The translations under genes and the position numbers were made by a program. DNA of 64,000 bases from Nonomuraea thailandensis. Lineage in GTDB: Bacteria > Actinomycetota > Actinomycetes > Streptosporangiales > Streptosporangiaceae. Location: positions 11,549,001 to 11,613,000 of the forward strand of contig NZ_JAMZEB010000002.1 in NCBI RefSeq assembly GCF_024172165.1, given 5' to 3'. Under the pieces are notes generated by a model. The model saw nothing but the letters and a program-made list of their open reading frames with translations, searched no databases and was not told the DNA's origin. Shown here piece after piece: positions 24,484 to 32,834 of this stretch (position 1 is the first letter of the stretch; each line of letters begins with the position of its first letter).

Positions 24484-24720
24484 TTACTGTTGCATTCGCC
24501 CAGGTCGAGGAGGCGCGGCCGGAACGACCCTGGCGGCCACCAGGCTCTCCTCGGGGATCGTCACCACCGTGCCGTCTTTTTTGCGGACTTCGAGCACGCC
24601 GTCCGCCCACGACACGAGGATCCCGACAGCATCCCGAAACCCGCCGGGAACCCGTCTCCGAGTGGTGATCCGTGCGCCTATGTCCTGACTTGTAATGGCG
24701 ATAACGAGCCGTGCGACCAC
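24484..24720 (-). CDS. Stand-alone SH3-like domain of an Rv0428c-type GNAT protein
   Basis: 78 aa. The sequence (RLVIAITSQDIGARITTRRRVPGG, VSWADGVLEVRKKDG, ESLVAARVVPAAPPRP) matches the N-terminal SH3-like domain that normally precedes a GNAT acetyltransferase in the Rv0428c/cg3035 family. A stop codon comes right after this domain, and the sequence beyond is the lipoprotein gene, so the acetyltransferase domain is absent. It may be a surviving functional domain or a remnant of a deletion. The GTG at 24720 is the natural start. It is divergent from fdxA. Confidence 0.7.
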   Translation of the reverse strand: MVARLVIAITSQDIGARITTRRRVPGGFRDAVGILVSWADGVLEVRKKDGTVVTIPEESLVAARVVPAAPPRPGRMQQ

Positions 24721-24806
24721 GAGTTTGCCACCCTCCGTTTCGGCCAGCCGGCAAGCACGGCAATACTAGGGCGTAGCAAACCGCGGTCAGAGTCATGCCA
24801 TGGTGC

Positions 24807-24820
24807 TGGAGAAGAAGGAG
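24807..24820 (+). promoter_or_regulatory. Ribosome site that fixes the fdxA start
   Basis: The AGAAGGAG core lies six bases before GTG 24827. An in-frame ATG at 24800 would place this site inside the protein and add nine residues not found in FdxA proteins. Confidence 0.6.
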
Positions 24821-24826
24821 CTCGAG

Positions 24827-25153
24827 GTGACCTACGTCATCGCGCAGCCTTGCGTGGACGTCCTGGACAAGGCGTGCATCGAGGAGTGCCCCGTCGATTG
24901 CATCTACGAGGGCGAGCGCATGCTTTACATCCACCCCGACGAGTGCGTGGACTGCGGCGCGTGCGAGCCTGTGTGCCCCGTCGAGGCGATCTTCTACGAG
25001 GACGACCTTCCCGAGCAGTGGAAGGACTTCTACAAGGCGAACGTGGACTTCTTCGAAGACCTCGGCTCGCCCGGTGGGGCCTCGAAGGTCGGCAAGATCG
25101 ACAAGGACCACCCGGTCGTGGCGGCCCTGCCGCCGCAGGGCGAGGACCACTAA
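24827..25153 (+). CDS. fdxA: 7Fe ferredoxin
   Basis: Small soluble electron carrier of 108 aa with one 3Fe-4S and one 4Fe-4S cluster. It opens TYVIAQPCVDVLDKAC and carries the cluster motifs ACIEECPVDC (residues 16-25) and CVDCGACEPVCP. The C-terminal half (WKDFYKANVDFFEDLGSPGGA) is the extension typical of actinobacterial FdxA, which often serves cytochromes P450 and other redox enzymes. It precedes dapC by about 105 bp, an arrangement known from other actinomycetes. Confidence 0.93.
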   Translation: MTYVIAQPCVDVLDKACIEECPVDCIYEGERMLYIHPDECVDCGACEPVCPVEAIFYEDDLPEQWKDFYKANVDFFEDLGSPGGASKVGKIDKDHPVVAALPPQGEDH

Positions 25154-25258
25154 GCGTCCCGTCAACGCCGTGCACGGGGGCATCCGGCGAAGGTGGATGC
25201 GCCCCGTTCGCGCGGCGTGCCCGCGCCGACGTACGGCAACGCGACACCCTGGAGAATC

Positions 25259-26329
25259 GTGAACAAGCTGCCTGACTTCCCCTGGGACCGGCTGGAGCCG
25301 TACAAGGAGCGCGCGCTGGCACATCCCGGCGGCATCGTCGATCTGTCGATCGGCACGCCCGTCGACCCCGTGCCCCGGCTCGTCCAGGACGCGCTCGCGC
25401 AGGCGGCCGACAGCCCCGGCTACCCCTTCACCCACGGCACCAAGGCGCTGCGCGAGGCCGCCGCCGGGTGGCTGGGCCGCAGGCACGGCGTCACGGTCGA
25501 CCAGCGGGACGTGCTGCCGCTGATCGGCTCCAAGGAGTTCGTCGCCTGGCTGCCCACCTATCTGGGCGCCAAGCGGGTGGTCTTCCCCGAGCTGGCCTAC
25601 CCCACCTACGACGTGGGCGCCCGCCTGGCGGGGGCGACCGGCACGGCCTCCGACAGCACGCTCGCGCTCGGCCCCGAGCCGGTGGACCTCGTCTGGGTCA
25701 ACTCGCCGGGCAACCCCACGGGCCGGGTGCTGCCCGCCGAGCACCTGCGCAAGGTCGTGGCCTGGGCCCGCGAGCGCGGCGCGGTCGTCGCCTCCGACGA
25801 GTGCTACATCGAGCTCGGCTGGGAGGAGCGCCCGGTCTCGATCCTGCACCCCGACGTCTGCGGCGGCTCCCACGAGGGGCTGCTCGCCGTCCACTCGCTC
25901 TCCAAGCGCTCCAACCTGGCCGGCTACCGCGCCGGGTTCGTGACCGGCGACCCGGCGCTGGTCAAGCGGCTGCTGGAGATCCGCAAGCACGCGGGCATGC
26001 TGATGCCCCAGCCCGTCCAGGCGGCCATGACGGCGGCGTTCTCCGACGACGAGCACGCCGACCGGCAGCGCGAGCTGTACGCCGCCCGCCGCGCCCTGCT
26101 GCGCCCCGCGCTGGAGAAGGCCGGGTGGAGCATCGACCACTCGACCGCGGGCCTGTACTTCTGGGCGTCGAACGGGCAGAGCGCCTGGGATCAGGTAGGC
26201 AAGCTTTCCGAAATCGGGATTTTGGTCGCGCCGGGCGAGTTCTACGGATCGGCAGGTGGGCGGCACATCCGCATCGCCGTCACCGCCACCGACGAACGGA
26301 TCGGTGCGGCGGTGCGCCGCCTCCAGTAG
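25259..26329 (+). CDS. dapC: N-succinyldiaminopimelate aminotransferase
   Basis: PLP-dependent transaminase, 356 aa, that makes N-succinyl-LL-diaminopimelate from the succinylated keto compound in lysine and peptidoglycan synthesis. Fold-type I aminotransferase features: FTHGTKALREA, WVNSPGNPTGR (about residues 155-165), ASDECYIELGW, and the PLP lysine in HSLSKRSNLAGYR. The start GTG 25259 follows GGAGAATC; an earlier in-frame codon at 25193 has no such site. The neighbours fdxA upstream and dapD/dapE close downstream support DapC over other transaminases. Confidence 0.9.
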   Translation: MNKLPDFPWDRLEPYKERALAHPGGIVDLSIGTPVDPVPRLVQDALAQAADSPGYPFTHGTKALREAAAGWLGRRHGVTVDQRDVLPLIGSKEFVAWLPTYLGAKRVVFPELAYPTYDVGARLAGATGTASDSTLALGPEPVDLVWVNSPGNPTGRVLPAEHLRKVVAWARERGAVVASDECYIELGWEERPVSILHPDVCGGSHEGLLAVHSLSKRSNLAGYRAGFVTGDPALVKRLLEIRKHAGMLMPQPVQAAMTAAFSDDEHADRQRELYAARRALLRPALEKAGWSIDHSTAGLYFWASNGQSAWDQVGKLSEIGILVAPGEFYGSAGGRHIRIAVTATDERIGAAVRRLQ

Positions 26330-26344
26330 GATCGCCCGTCATAG

Positions 26345-26365
26345 CGAGCCGGGCCCGCCGGCTCG
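26345..26365 (+). terminator. dapC terminator hairpin
   Basis: Perfect 8-bp stem CGAGCCGG with CCGGCTCG, loop GCCCG, starting 15 bp after the dapC stop. Confidence 0.65.
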
Positions 26366-26426
26366 TCACGCATACATTGAATAAGGGCTAACGCCGAGGC
26401 AGACCGCGAGTGGAGCGAGCTGATCG

Positions 26427-27086
26427 ATGAGCATGACCTCCATGGTCGTACTCGGGCTGAGCATCGCCACCGTCCTGCTGCTGCTCGGGGCCTTCTGGGC
26501 CACGCTGCGGCAAGACAGGAAGGGCCGCCGTACGAGCACGCCGCCTGCCGAGGTCGCCGCGATCGAGACCCCGCTGGCCGCGCCGGTGAGCGCCCCTGGC
26601 CATGTCGGCACCGACTACACCGACCCTCGCACGATCCGGATCGGCGACCGGATCGAAGTGCTCGGAGCTCCCGCCCGCGTGCTCGGCGCCATGCACATCT
26701 CCTGGCAGGGGCACCAGTGGGTCGAGTTCCTGCTGCGTGACGCCTCGCGGCGCTTCCAGTGGCTCTCGGTCGAGGTGCGCGCGGGGGACCCGCCGCACCT
26801 GGAGGTGCAGCTCTGGAACGAGGTGCCCACCCAGGGCATGGTGCCGGCCAAGAGCATGATCATCATGGAGGGTGTGGAGTTCTTCCCGATGGACCGGGGC
26901 ACGGCCGCCTTCCGCAGCGAGGGCGACACGGGCAATCCCGACAGGGGGCTGCTCGACTTCGCCGACTACCGGGCCTCCGACGGGCGGCTGCTGTCCTTCG
27001 AGCGCATCCAGGGCGGCTCCTGGACCGCGAGCTACGCCCAGCCCCTCCCGCCGGGCTCCATCTCCATCGTGCGGCGCGCCTCCTGA
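26427..27086 (+). CDS. DUF4178 domain membrane protein
   Basis: 219 aa, one N-terminal membrane segment (residues 5-26), a short basic linker and a DUF4178 domain (about residues 65-215; IRIGDRIEVLGAPARVLGAMH, WVEFLLRD, WLSVEV, DYRASDGRLLSFERIQGG). DUF4178 proteins are often found with PspA/phage-shock-type and polyamine-related genes, none of which are adjacent here. The function is unknown. It converges on the next gene with six bases between the stop codons. The start at 26427 has GGAGCGAG upstream. Confidence 0.75.
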   Translation: MSMTSMVVLGLSIATVLLLLGAFWATLRQDRKGRRTSTPPAEVAAIETPLAAPVSAPGHVGTDYTDPRTIRIGDRIEVLGAPARVLGAMHISWQGHQWVEFLLRDASRRFQWLSVEVRAGDPPHLEVQLWNEVPTQGMVPAKSMIIMEGVEFFPMDRGTAAFRSEGDTGNPDRGLLDFADYRASDGRLLSFERIQGGSWTASYAQPLPPGSISIVRRAS

Positions 27087-27092
27087 TCCGGG

Positions 27093-27911
27093 CTAGGCCA
27101 GGTCCACCTTGCGCGCGCCGGCCGAGCCGCCCTGCTGCCAGCCGTCGGTCTCGAGGTCGTTGACCCAGGTGGCGCCGTCGTAGTCCACCTTCCTGAGCGC
27201 GTACGTCTCGGCGTGGGCCACCGACCACGCGGCCACCAGCCACCCGCGCTTCTTCGTGGTGATCGTCGTGCTGCCCATCGCCCTGGCGAGCTGTTTGCGG
27301 GCCTCGGCCGTGCGCGGCCGGGGGACGGGCGTGCTGTCCGAGGGGTACCAGCAGTGCACGGCCTTCGGCACCCGGCCGGTGAAGGCGGCGGCGAGGATCT
27401 TGGCCTCGGTCTCGTGCGGCGCGTACGCGTAGCCGCCCGCCGAGCGCTGCACGGCCTGCGCCGCCTCCGCCAGCGGGATCTTCCGGTAGTTCTTCACCTT
27501 GACCAGCGCGGCGAAGAACTTGTTCGTGGCGTAGACCGGGTCCATGAGCTGCTTCTTGCTGCCCCAGCCCTGCGACTCGCGCTGCTGGAACACCCCGACC
27601 GAGTCGCGGTCGCCCCAGTCGAGATTCTGGATCTTCGACTCCTGCATCGCCGTGGCGTAGGCGATGACCACGGCCCGCTCGGGCAGCCGGCGGCGCGCCG
27701 CGACGGCCGCGATGGTGGCGGCGATCTGCGCCTGCTCGGGCAGCAGGGAGCGCACTCCGTCGGGGGTCGTCACGGAGCAGAACGCGTCCTGTGGCGCGGC
27801 GAGCTGAGGCACCTTCTTGAACACCCAGTAGAGACCGGCGGAGACGCCCACGGCGAGCACGACGACGATGATCGCGATGGTGATGACTCCACGTGAGAAG
27901 CGCAGGCGCAC
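27093..27911 (-). CDS. Membrane-anchored transglycosylase-like protein
   Basis: 272 aa. A single N-terminal membrane segment (about residues 9-31) places the rest outside the cytoplasm. The region about residues 60-175 resembles the lysozyme-like fold (VVIAYATAMQESKIQNLDWGDRDSVGVFQQR, then DPVYATNKFFAALVKV), with the Glu of MQES in the usual catalytic place. Such proteins are often mislabelled heavy-metal transporters. GTG 27911 is chosen because a TAGGTT box lies seven bases upstream; the earlier ATG at 27950 would overlap the dapD start codon on the other strand. A cell-wall role is likely. Confidence 0.65.
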   Translation of the reverse strand: MRLRFSRGVITIAIIVVVLAVGVSAGLYWVFKKVPQLAAPQDAFCSVTTPDGVRSLLPEQAQIAATIAAVAARRRLPERAVVIAYATAMQESKIQNLDWGDRDSVGVFQQRESQGWGSKKQLMDPVYATNKFFAALVKVKNYRKIPLAEAAQAVQRSAGGYAYAPHETEAKILAAAFTGRVPKAVHCWYPSDSTPVPRPRTAEARKQLARAMGSTTITTKKRGWLVAAWSVAHAETYALRKVDYDGATWVNDLETDGWQQGGSAGARKVDLA

Positions 27912-27918
27912 CCTGAAA

Positions 27919-27924
27919 AACCTA
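27919..27924 (-). promoter_or_regulatory. -10 box of transglycosylase-like gene (leaderless)
   Basis: TAGGTT on the minus strand, seven bases before GTG 27911. Confidence 0.45.
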
Positions 27925-27934
27925 CCCGGCCGGA

Positions 27935-27940
27935 TAAGCT
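27935..27940 (+). promoter_or_regulatory. -10 box of dapD (leaderless)
   Basis: TAAGCT, eight bases before the dapD ATG at 27949. Confidence 0.5.
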
Positions 27941-27948
27941 CCGTGGCC

Positions 27949-28782
27949 ATGAGTCAAGTGAGCACCTCGTCACCGCTCCCCTCCGTGGTGGACGAGTTGT
28001 GGGAGCGCCGCTCGGAGCTGTCGCCCGCCGACGCCGAGGCGCGTCACCTGGTGGTCGGCGCGGTCGACCTGCTCGACAAGGGCGAGGCCAGGGCCGCACG
28101 GGTGGTGGGCGGCGAGGTGGTCGTGGACGAGCGGGCCAAACGCGCCATCCTGCTCAGCTTCAAGGTGCTCGGCCTGGCGCGCTCGCAGGTGGGCGACTTC
28201 CAGCACCATGACCGGCATCCGCTGAAGAGCTCGTTCGACGGGGTGCGGGTGGTGCCGGGGGCGATCGCGCGCTGGGGCTCGTACCTGGCGCCCGGCGTGG
28301 TGCTCATGCCGTCGTTCACGAACATCGGCGCGTACGTGGACGCCGGCACGATGGTGGACACCTGGGCCACGGTCGGCTCGTGCGCCCAGATCGGGAAGAA
28401 CGTGCACCTGTCCGGCGGCGTGGGCATCGGCGGCGTGCTGGAGCCGCCCAACGCCGTGCCCGTGGTGATCGAGGACGACGTGCTGATCGGCAGCCGGTCG
28501 ATGGTCGTCGACGGCGCCAGGGTGGGGCAGGGCGCGGTGGTGGGCGCGGGCACGATCCTGTCCGCGTCCATGCCGGTGATCGACACCGAGACGGGTGAGG
28601 AGCTGGCCCGCGGGCAGATTCCCCCGTGGTGCGTGGCCGTGACGGGCACGCGGATGAAGGAGTTCCCCGGTGGCACGTTCGGCCTGCCGTGCGTGCTGGT
28701 GATCAAGCGGCTGGAGCCGGGCCGGCGGCACGACAAGGCGGCGATCAACGAGACGCTGCGCGCACATGGAGTGAACACCTGA
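27949..28782 (+). CDS. dapD: Tetrahydrodipicolinate N-succinyltransferase
   Basis: 277 aa acyltransferase that transfers succinyl from succinyl-CoA to tetrahydrodipicolinate, the step before DapC. The left-handed beta-helix is visible as hexapeptide repeats from about residue 120 (VVLMPSFTNIGAYVDAGTMVDTWATVGSCAQIGKNVHL in pieces), and GGVLEPPNAVPVVIEDDVLIG is the DapD signature. It begins ATG 27949. Its TGA overlaps the dapE ATG by one base, so the two are translationally coupled. Confidence 0.95.
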   Translation: MSQVSTSSPLPSVVDELWERRSELSPADAEARHLVVGAVDLLDKGEARAARVVGGEVVVDERAKRAILLSFKVLGLARSQVGDFQHHDRHPLKSSFDGVRVVPGAIARWGSYLAPGVVLMPSFTNIGAYVDAGTMVDTWATVGSCAQIGKNVHLSGGVGIGGVLEPPNAVPVVIEDDVLIGSRSMVVDGARVGQGAVVGAGTILSASMPVIDTETGEELARGQIPPWCVAVTGTRMKEFPGGTFGLPCVLVIKRLEPGRRHDKAAINETLRAHGVNT

Positions 28783-29837
28783 TGCTGGACCTGACCCAGG
28801 ACGTACGCGACCTGACCGCCGCGATCGTGGACATCGAGTCCGTGAGCGGCGACGAGCGGGCGCTGGCCGACGAGGTGGAGCGGGCGCTGTCGGCGTTGCC
28901 GCACCTCAAGGTGACCCGGTCGGGCGAGACGGTGGTGGCCCGCACCGAGCAGGGGCACTCCGAGCGCGTGCTGATCGCCGGCCACCTCGACACCGTCCCC
29001 ACCGCGGGCAACCTGCCCAGCAGGGTCGAGGGCGACCTGCTGTACGGCTGCGGCACCTCCGACATGAAGGCCGGCGTGGCGGTCGCGCTCAAGCTGGCCG
29101 CCACCGTGCCCGCGCCGAACAAGGACGTCAGCTACGTCTTCTACGACTGCGAGGAGATCGAGGCCGAGCGCAACGGCCTGACCAGGGTCGCCAGGGAGCA
29201 CCCCGGATGGCTGGCGGCCGACTTCGCCGTGCTGATGGAGCCCACCGACGGCGTGATCGAGGGCGGCTGCCAGGGCACGCTGCGCGCCGAGGTCACGGTG
29301 ACCGGCAAGCGGGCCCACAGCGCGCGCTCCTGGTTCGGGGTCAACGCCATCCACGGCATCGAGCCGGTGCTGGCCAGGCTGAACGCGTACGAGCCGCGCC
29401 GGCCGGTGGTCGACGGGCTGGAGTACCACGAGGGGCTGAACGCGGTCGGCGTGAGCGGCGGGGTCGCCGGCAACGTCATCCCCGACCTGTGCGTGGTGAC
29501 GGTCAACTACCGCTTCGCGCCGGACCTGTCGATCGAGGACGCCGAGGAGCACGTACGCGAGGTGTTCGACGGGTTCGCGGTGAGCGTCGTGGACGCCGCG
29601 CCCGCGGCCAGGCCGGGGCTGACGCATCCGGTGGCGGCGGCCTTCACCGCGGCCGTCGGCGGCACGCCGCGCGCCAAGCTGGGGTGGACGGACGTGGCCC
29701 GCTTCTCCGCGCTGGGAGTCCCCGCCGTCAACTACGGCCCGGGCGACCCGAATCTGGCACACCAGCAGGGCGAGTACGTGTCGCTGCCGAAGATCGTGGA
29801 GAGCGAGCGGGCGATGCTCGACTGGCTCACCATATGA
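28782..29837 (+). CDS. dapE: Succinyl-diaminopimelate desuccinylase
   Basis: M20 family zinc peptidase, 351 aa, that removes succinate to give LL-diaminopimelate. Zinc and catalytic motifs: GHLDTVP (about residue 67), YGCGTSDMKAG (about 86-96), the DCEEIEAE pair of acids (about 124-131) and a late His in NLAHQQGEYV. GKRAHSARSWFGVNAIHG is the lid domain. It overlaps dapD by one base. Its own stop codon forms the first bases of a long terminator stem. Confidence 0.93.
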   Translation: MLDLTQDVRDLTAAIVDIESVSGDERALADEVERALSALPHLKVTRSGETVVARTEQGHSERVLIAGHLDTVPTAGNLPSRVEGDLLYGCGTSDMKAGVAVALKLAATVPAPNKDVSYVFYDCEEIEAERNGLTRVAREHPGWLAADFAVLMEPTDGVIEGGCQGTLRAEVTVTGKRAHSARSWFGVNAIHGIEPVLARLNAYEPRRPVVDGLEYHEGLNAVGVSGGVAGNVIPDLCVVTVNYRFAPDLSIEDAEEHVREVFDGFAVSVVDAAPAARPGLTHPVAAAFTAAVGGTPRAKLGWTDVARFSALGVPAVNYGPGDPNLAHQQGEYVSLPKIVESERAMLDWLTI

Positions 29838-29882
29838 AAGTGGCCTTCCTCGCCGGCCATTTGGCGGGGAAGACCACTTTCA
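29835..29882 (+). terminator. Long terminator hairpin including the dapE stop codon
   Basis: Arms 29835-29854 and 29863-29882 pair at 18 of 20 positions (TGAAAGTGG opposite CCACTTTCA at the base) around GGCCATTT. The TGA stop lies in the left arm. A run of six T follows much later, at about 29950. Confidence 0.8.
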
Positions 29883-30063
29883 GTCCCGAGCAGCACCCTC
29901 ATGCGGTTAGACGCGAGGGAGCCGAAATTCGGTTCCGTACTTCTTTCAAGATTTTTTAGGCCGCTGTTCCACCCGTGCTACCTGCGGGTTCGCCCTGGCG
30001 AGGCAGTCTGGGCGCGCCGACGGGCAGGGGGACGGGCGCGGAACGGCCGTCCGGGAGAAGGGC

Positions 30064-30069
30064 TAGCGT
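30064..30069 (+). promoter_or_regulatory. -10 box of first LOG gene (leaderless)
   Basis: TAGCGT, seven bases before ATG 30077. Confidence 0.5.
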
Positions 30070-30076
30070 GATCCAC

Positions 30077-30877
<801 letters not shown>

Positions 30878-30888
30878 GCTCTGACGAC

Positions 30889-31473
30889 GTGAACATCTGC
30901 GTCTTCTGTGCCTCCAGCCTGAGCATCGACAAGAAGTACATCGAGCTGGCCGCGAGCGTGGGCACCGAGCTCGCCAAACGCGGCCACACCCTGGTCAGCG
31001 GCGGCGGCTCGGTCTCGTGCATGGGCGCCGTCACCGCGGCGACCCGCGCCGCCGGCGGCCGCACGGTCGGAGTGATCCCGCAGGTCCTGGTGGACATGGA
31101 GGTGGCCGACGAGGAGTCGGACGAGCTGATCGTCACCGAGGACATGCGCGAGCGCAAGGGCGTCATGGACGCCCGCTCCGACGCCTTCCTCGTGCTGCCG
31201 GGCGGCATCGGGACCCTGGAGGAGCTGTTCGAGATCTGGACGGCGCGGGTGCTCGGCATCCACGACCGCCCCCTGGTGCTCCTTGACCCGTGGGGCCTGT
31301 ACGCCCCGCTCAGGAAGCTCGTCGAGGGCATGTACGACGAGGGCTTCACCCGTCCCGACGTCTTCGACGCGATCTCCTGGACCTCGACCGTCGGCGAGGC
31401 GTTCGCCGCGCTCGAAGCGCGCCCGCAGCCGGTCCGGCCGAGCGTGGCCGAGCTCGGCGAGGCCACCGGCTGA
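30889..31473 (+). CDS. LOG family / TIGR00730 protein, short form
   Basis: 194 aa, the size of plant and bacterial LOG phosphoribohydrolases. It opens MNICVFCASS, has SGGGSVSCMGAVTAA (about residues 42-56) and the active-site motifs MRERKGVM and LPGGIGTLEELFE (about 102-114), which match the LOG consensus PGGxGTxxE. It is next to a longer paralog, but the two differ enough to be old duplicates or separate acquisitions. Cytokinin-type or nucleotide-salvage activity is by family. Confidence 0.87.
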   Translation: MNICVFCASSLSIDKKYIELAASVGTELAKRGHTLVSGGGSVSCMGAVTAATRAAGGRTVGVIPQVLVDMEVADEESDELIVTEDMRERKGVMDARSDAFLVLPGGIGTLEELFEIWTARVLGIHDRPLVLLDPWGLYAPLRKLVEGMYDEGFTRPDVFDAISWTSTVGEAFAALEARPQPVRPSVAELGEATG

Positions 31474-31554
31474 CCTGGGCGGAAGCCGCGTAGCGGCGGT
31501 ACGCGCGGAATGGGCGACTTGCGGTGGCGCGCAGAATGTGGCCCATCGTGTGAG

Positions 31555-31560
31555 TACGAT
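31555..31560 (+). promoter_or_regulatory. -10 box of DivIVA-like gene (leaderless)
   Basis: TACGAT, six bases before GTG 31567. Confidence 0.5.
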
Positions 31561-31566
31561 GCCAAT

Positions 31567-32286
31567 GTGCTGGTCATACTCGCCATCGCCGCCATCGCCA
31601 TCCTGGCCTGCGTGGTCCTGGTCTCCCTGGGCAGGGGCGGTGAGCTGACCGAGTTCCCGCCCGACGTGCCGCCGCTCGACCTGCCAGAGGCCGGTCATCT
31701 CACGGCGGTCGACTTCATGGCGCTGCAACTGCCGGTCAACCTGGTCGGCTACCACACGCAGAGCGTCGATGAGACCCTGCGGCGCGCCGCCGGCGCCATC
31801 AGCGCGCGGGACACCCGGATCGCGGTGCTGGAGCAGCGCGTCTCCGAGCTGCTGTCCAGCCGCCTGCACGCGCGGCAGGAGATCTACGCCGCGCCCGGGG
31901 CGGGGCCGCGCACCGAGCACGAGCCCGAGGCCCCCGCCGCGCCGCGCGAGTTGCCCGAGTCGGGCGACCCGGTGTCGGTCAGCGGCGCCTCGGTCGACTG
32001 GGCCGGTGGCGCGGAGCTGACGCAGCCGCCGGAGGAGCCGGAGTGGCGGGTGCCGCGGCCGGGCGACGCCGAGCCGGCGCCCAACGGCAAGGTCATGAGC
32101 GAGCCCGCCGACCCGCCCGCCGACCCGCCCGCCGAAGAGGCCAAGGCCGAGGACGGGCCGGAAGAGGCCAGGGCCGCGGACGAGCCCGAGGACACGCCCG
32201 AGGCCGAGGGCGGGTCCGCGTCGAAGGCGGCGGACGGGGAGAAGCCCAAGATCTCGGCCGCCAAGGAGAGTGACGAGCGCCCGTGA
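31567..32286 (+). CDS. DivIVA-domain membrane protein
   Basis: 239 aa. A membrane segment at residues 1-22 (VLVILAIAAIAILACVVLVSL) is followed by a DivIVA-type segment (LTAVDFMALQLPVNLVGYHTQSVDETLRRAAGAI in pieces, about residues 45-80) with a short coiled coil (RDTRIAVLEQRVSELL). The last 120 residues are acidic, Pro/Ala/Glu-rich and disordered. DivIVA proteins mark curved membrane and poles. This membrane-anchored small form is distinct from the main polar DivIVA (Wag31). It overlaps tag by four bases, so the pair is one operon. Confidence 0.7.
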   Translation: MLVILAIAAIAILACVVLVSLGRGGELTEFPPDVPPLDLPEAGHLTAVDFMALQLPVNLVGYHTQSVDETLRRAAGAISARDTRIAVLEQRVSELLSSRLHARQEIYAAPGAGPRTEHEPEAPAAPRELPESGDPVSVSGASVDWAGGAELTQPPEEPEWRVPRPGDAEPAPNGKVMSEPADPPADPPAEEAKAEDGPEEARAADEPEDTPEAEGGSASKAADGEKPKISAAKESDERP

Positions 32287-32834
32287 CAGAGCCGATCCGC
32301 TGCACCTGGGCGGGCATGGCCGACCCGATGTACCTGGCCTACCACGACGAGGAGTGGGGCCGCCCCGTCCAGGGCGACGACGCCGTCTTCGAGCGGGTGT
32401 CGCTGGAGGCGTTCCAGTCGGGCCTGTCGTGGCTGACGATCCTGCGCAAGCGGGAGAACTTCCGGGCCGCCTTCGACCGCTTCTCGATCCCGAAGGTCGC
32501 CGCGTACACCGAGCAGGACGTCGAGCGCCTGCTCGGCGACGCGGGCATCATCCGCAACCGGGCCAAGATCGAGGCGGCGATCAACAACGCCAGGGTCGCG
32601 CTCGACCTGCCCGGCGGCCTGTCGGAGCTGGTGTGGCGGCACGCCGACCCCGGCGCTCCGGTGCCGCGGACGATGGCCGACGTGCCCGCCGTCACGCCCG
32701 GCTCGAAGGCGCTGGCCAAGGAGCTGAAGAAGCGCGGCTTCAGGTTCGTCGGCCCGACCACGGCCTACGCGCTGATGCAGGCCATCGGCCTGGTCAACGA
32801 TCACCTCGAGGGCTGCGTGGCCCGTAGTCGGTGA
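32283..32834 (+). CDS. tag: DNA-3-methyladenine glycosylase I
   Basis: Base excision repair enzyme that removes 3-methyladenine. 183 aa, normal length. Signatures: CTWAGMADPMYLAYHDEEWG (residues 7-26, with a zinc Cys and His), FERVSLEAFQSGLSWLTIL, and the C-terminal FVGPTTAYALMQAIGLVNDHLEGC with the last zinc ligands. GTG start inside the preceding gene (GTGA overlap). Its 3' end overlaps the convergent lyase gene by 41 bp. Confidence 0.92.
   Translation: MTEPIRCTWAGMADPMYLAYHDEEWGRPVQGDDAVFERVSLEAFQSGLSWLTILRKRENFRAAFDRFSIPKVAAYTEQDVERLLGDAGIIRNRAKIEAAINNARVALDLPGGLSELVWRHADPGAPVPRTMADVPAVTPGSKALAKELKKRGFRFVGPTTAYALMQAIGLVNDHLEGCVARSR

Noticed and set aside
24473..26266. Upstream in-frame extension of the lipoprotein gene
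   Set aside because: It runs antisense through fdxA and dapC, and the lipobox signal peptide clearly starts at 24472.
27912..27950. ATG 27950 as start of the transglycosylase-like gene
   Set aside because: It would overlap the dapD start on the opposite strand, while GTG 27911 has a -10 box at the right distance and begins just before the membrane segment.
29834..29959. 41-codon frame starting at the ATGA overlap with the dapE stop
   Set aside because: Its first half is the terminator hairpin, so the frame is explained by that structure. The rest has no recognisable features.
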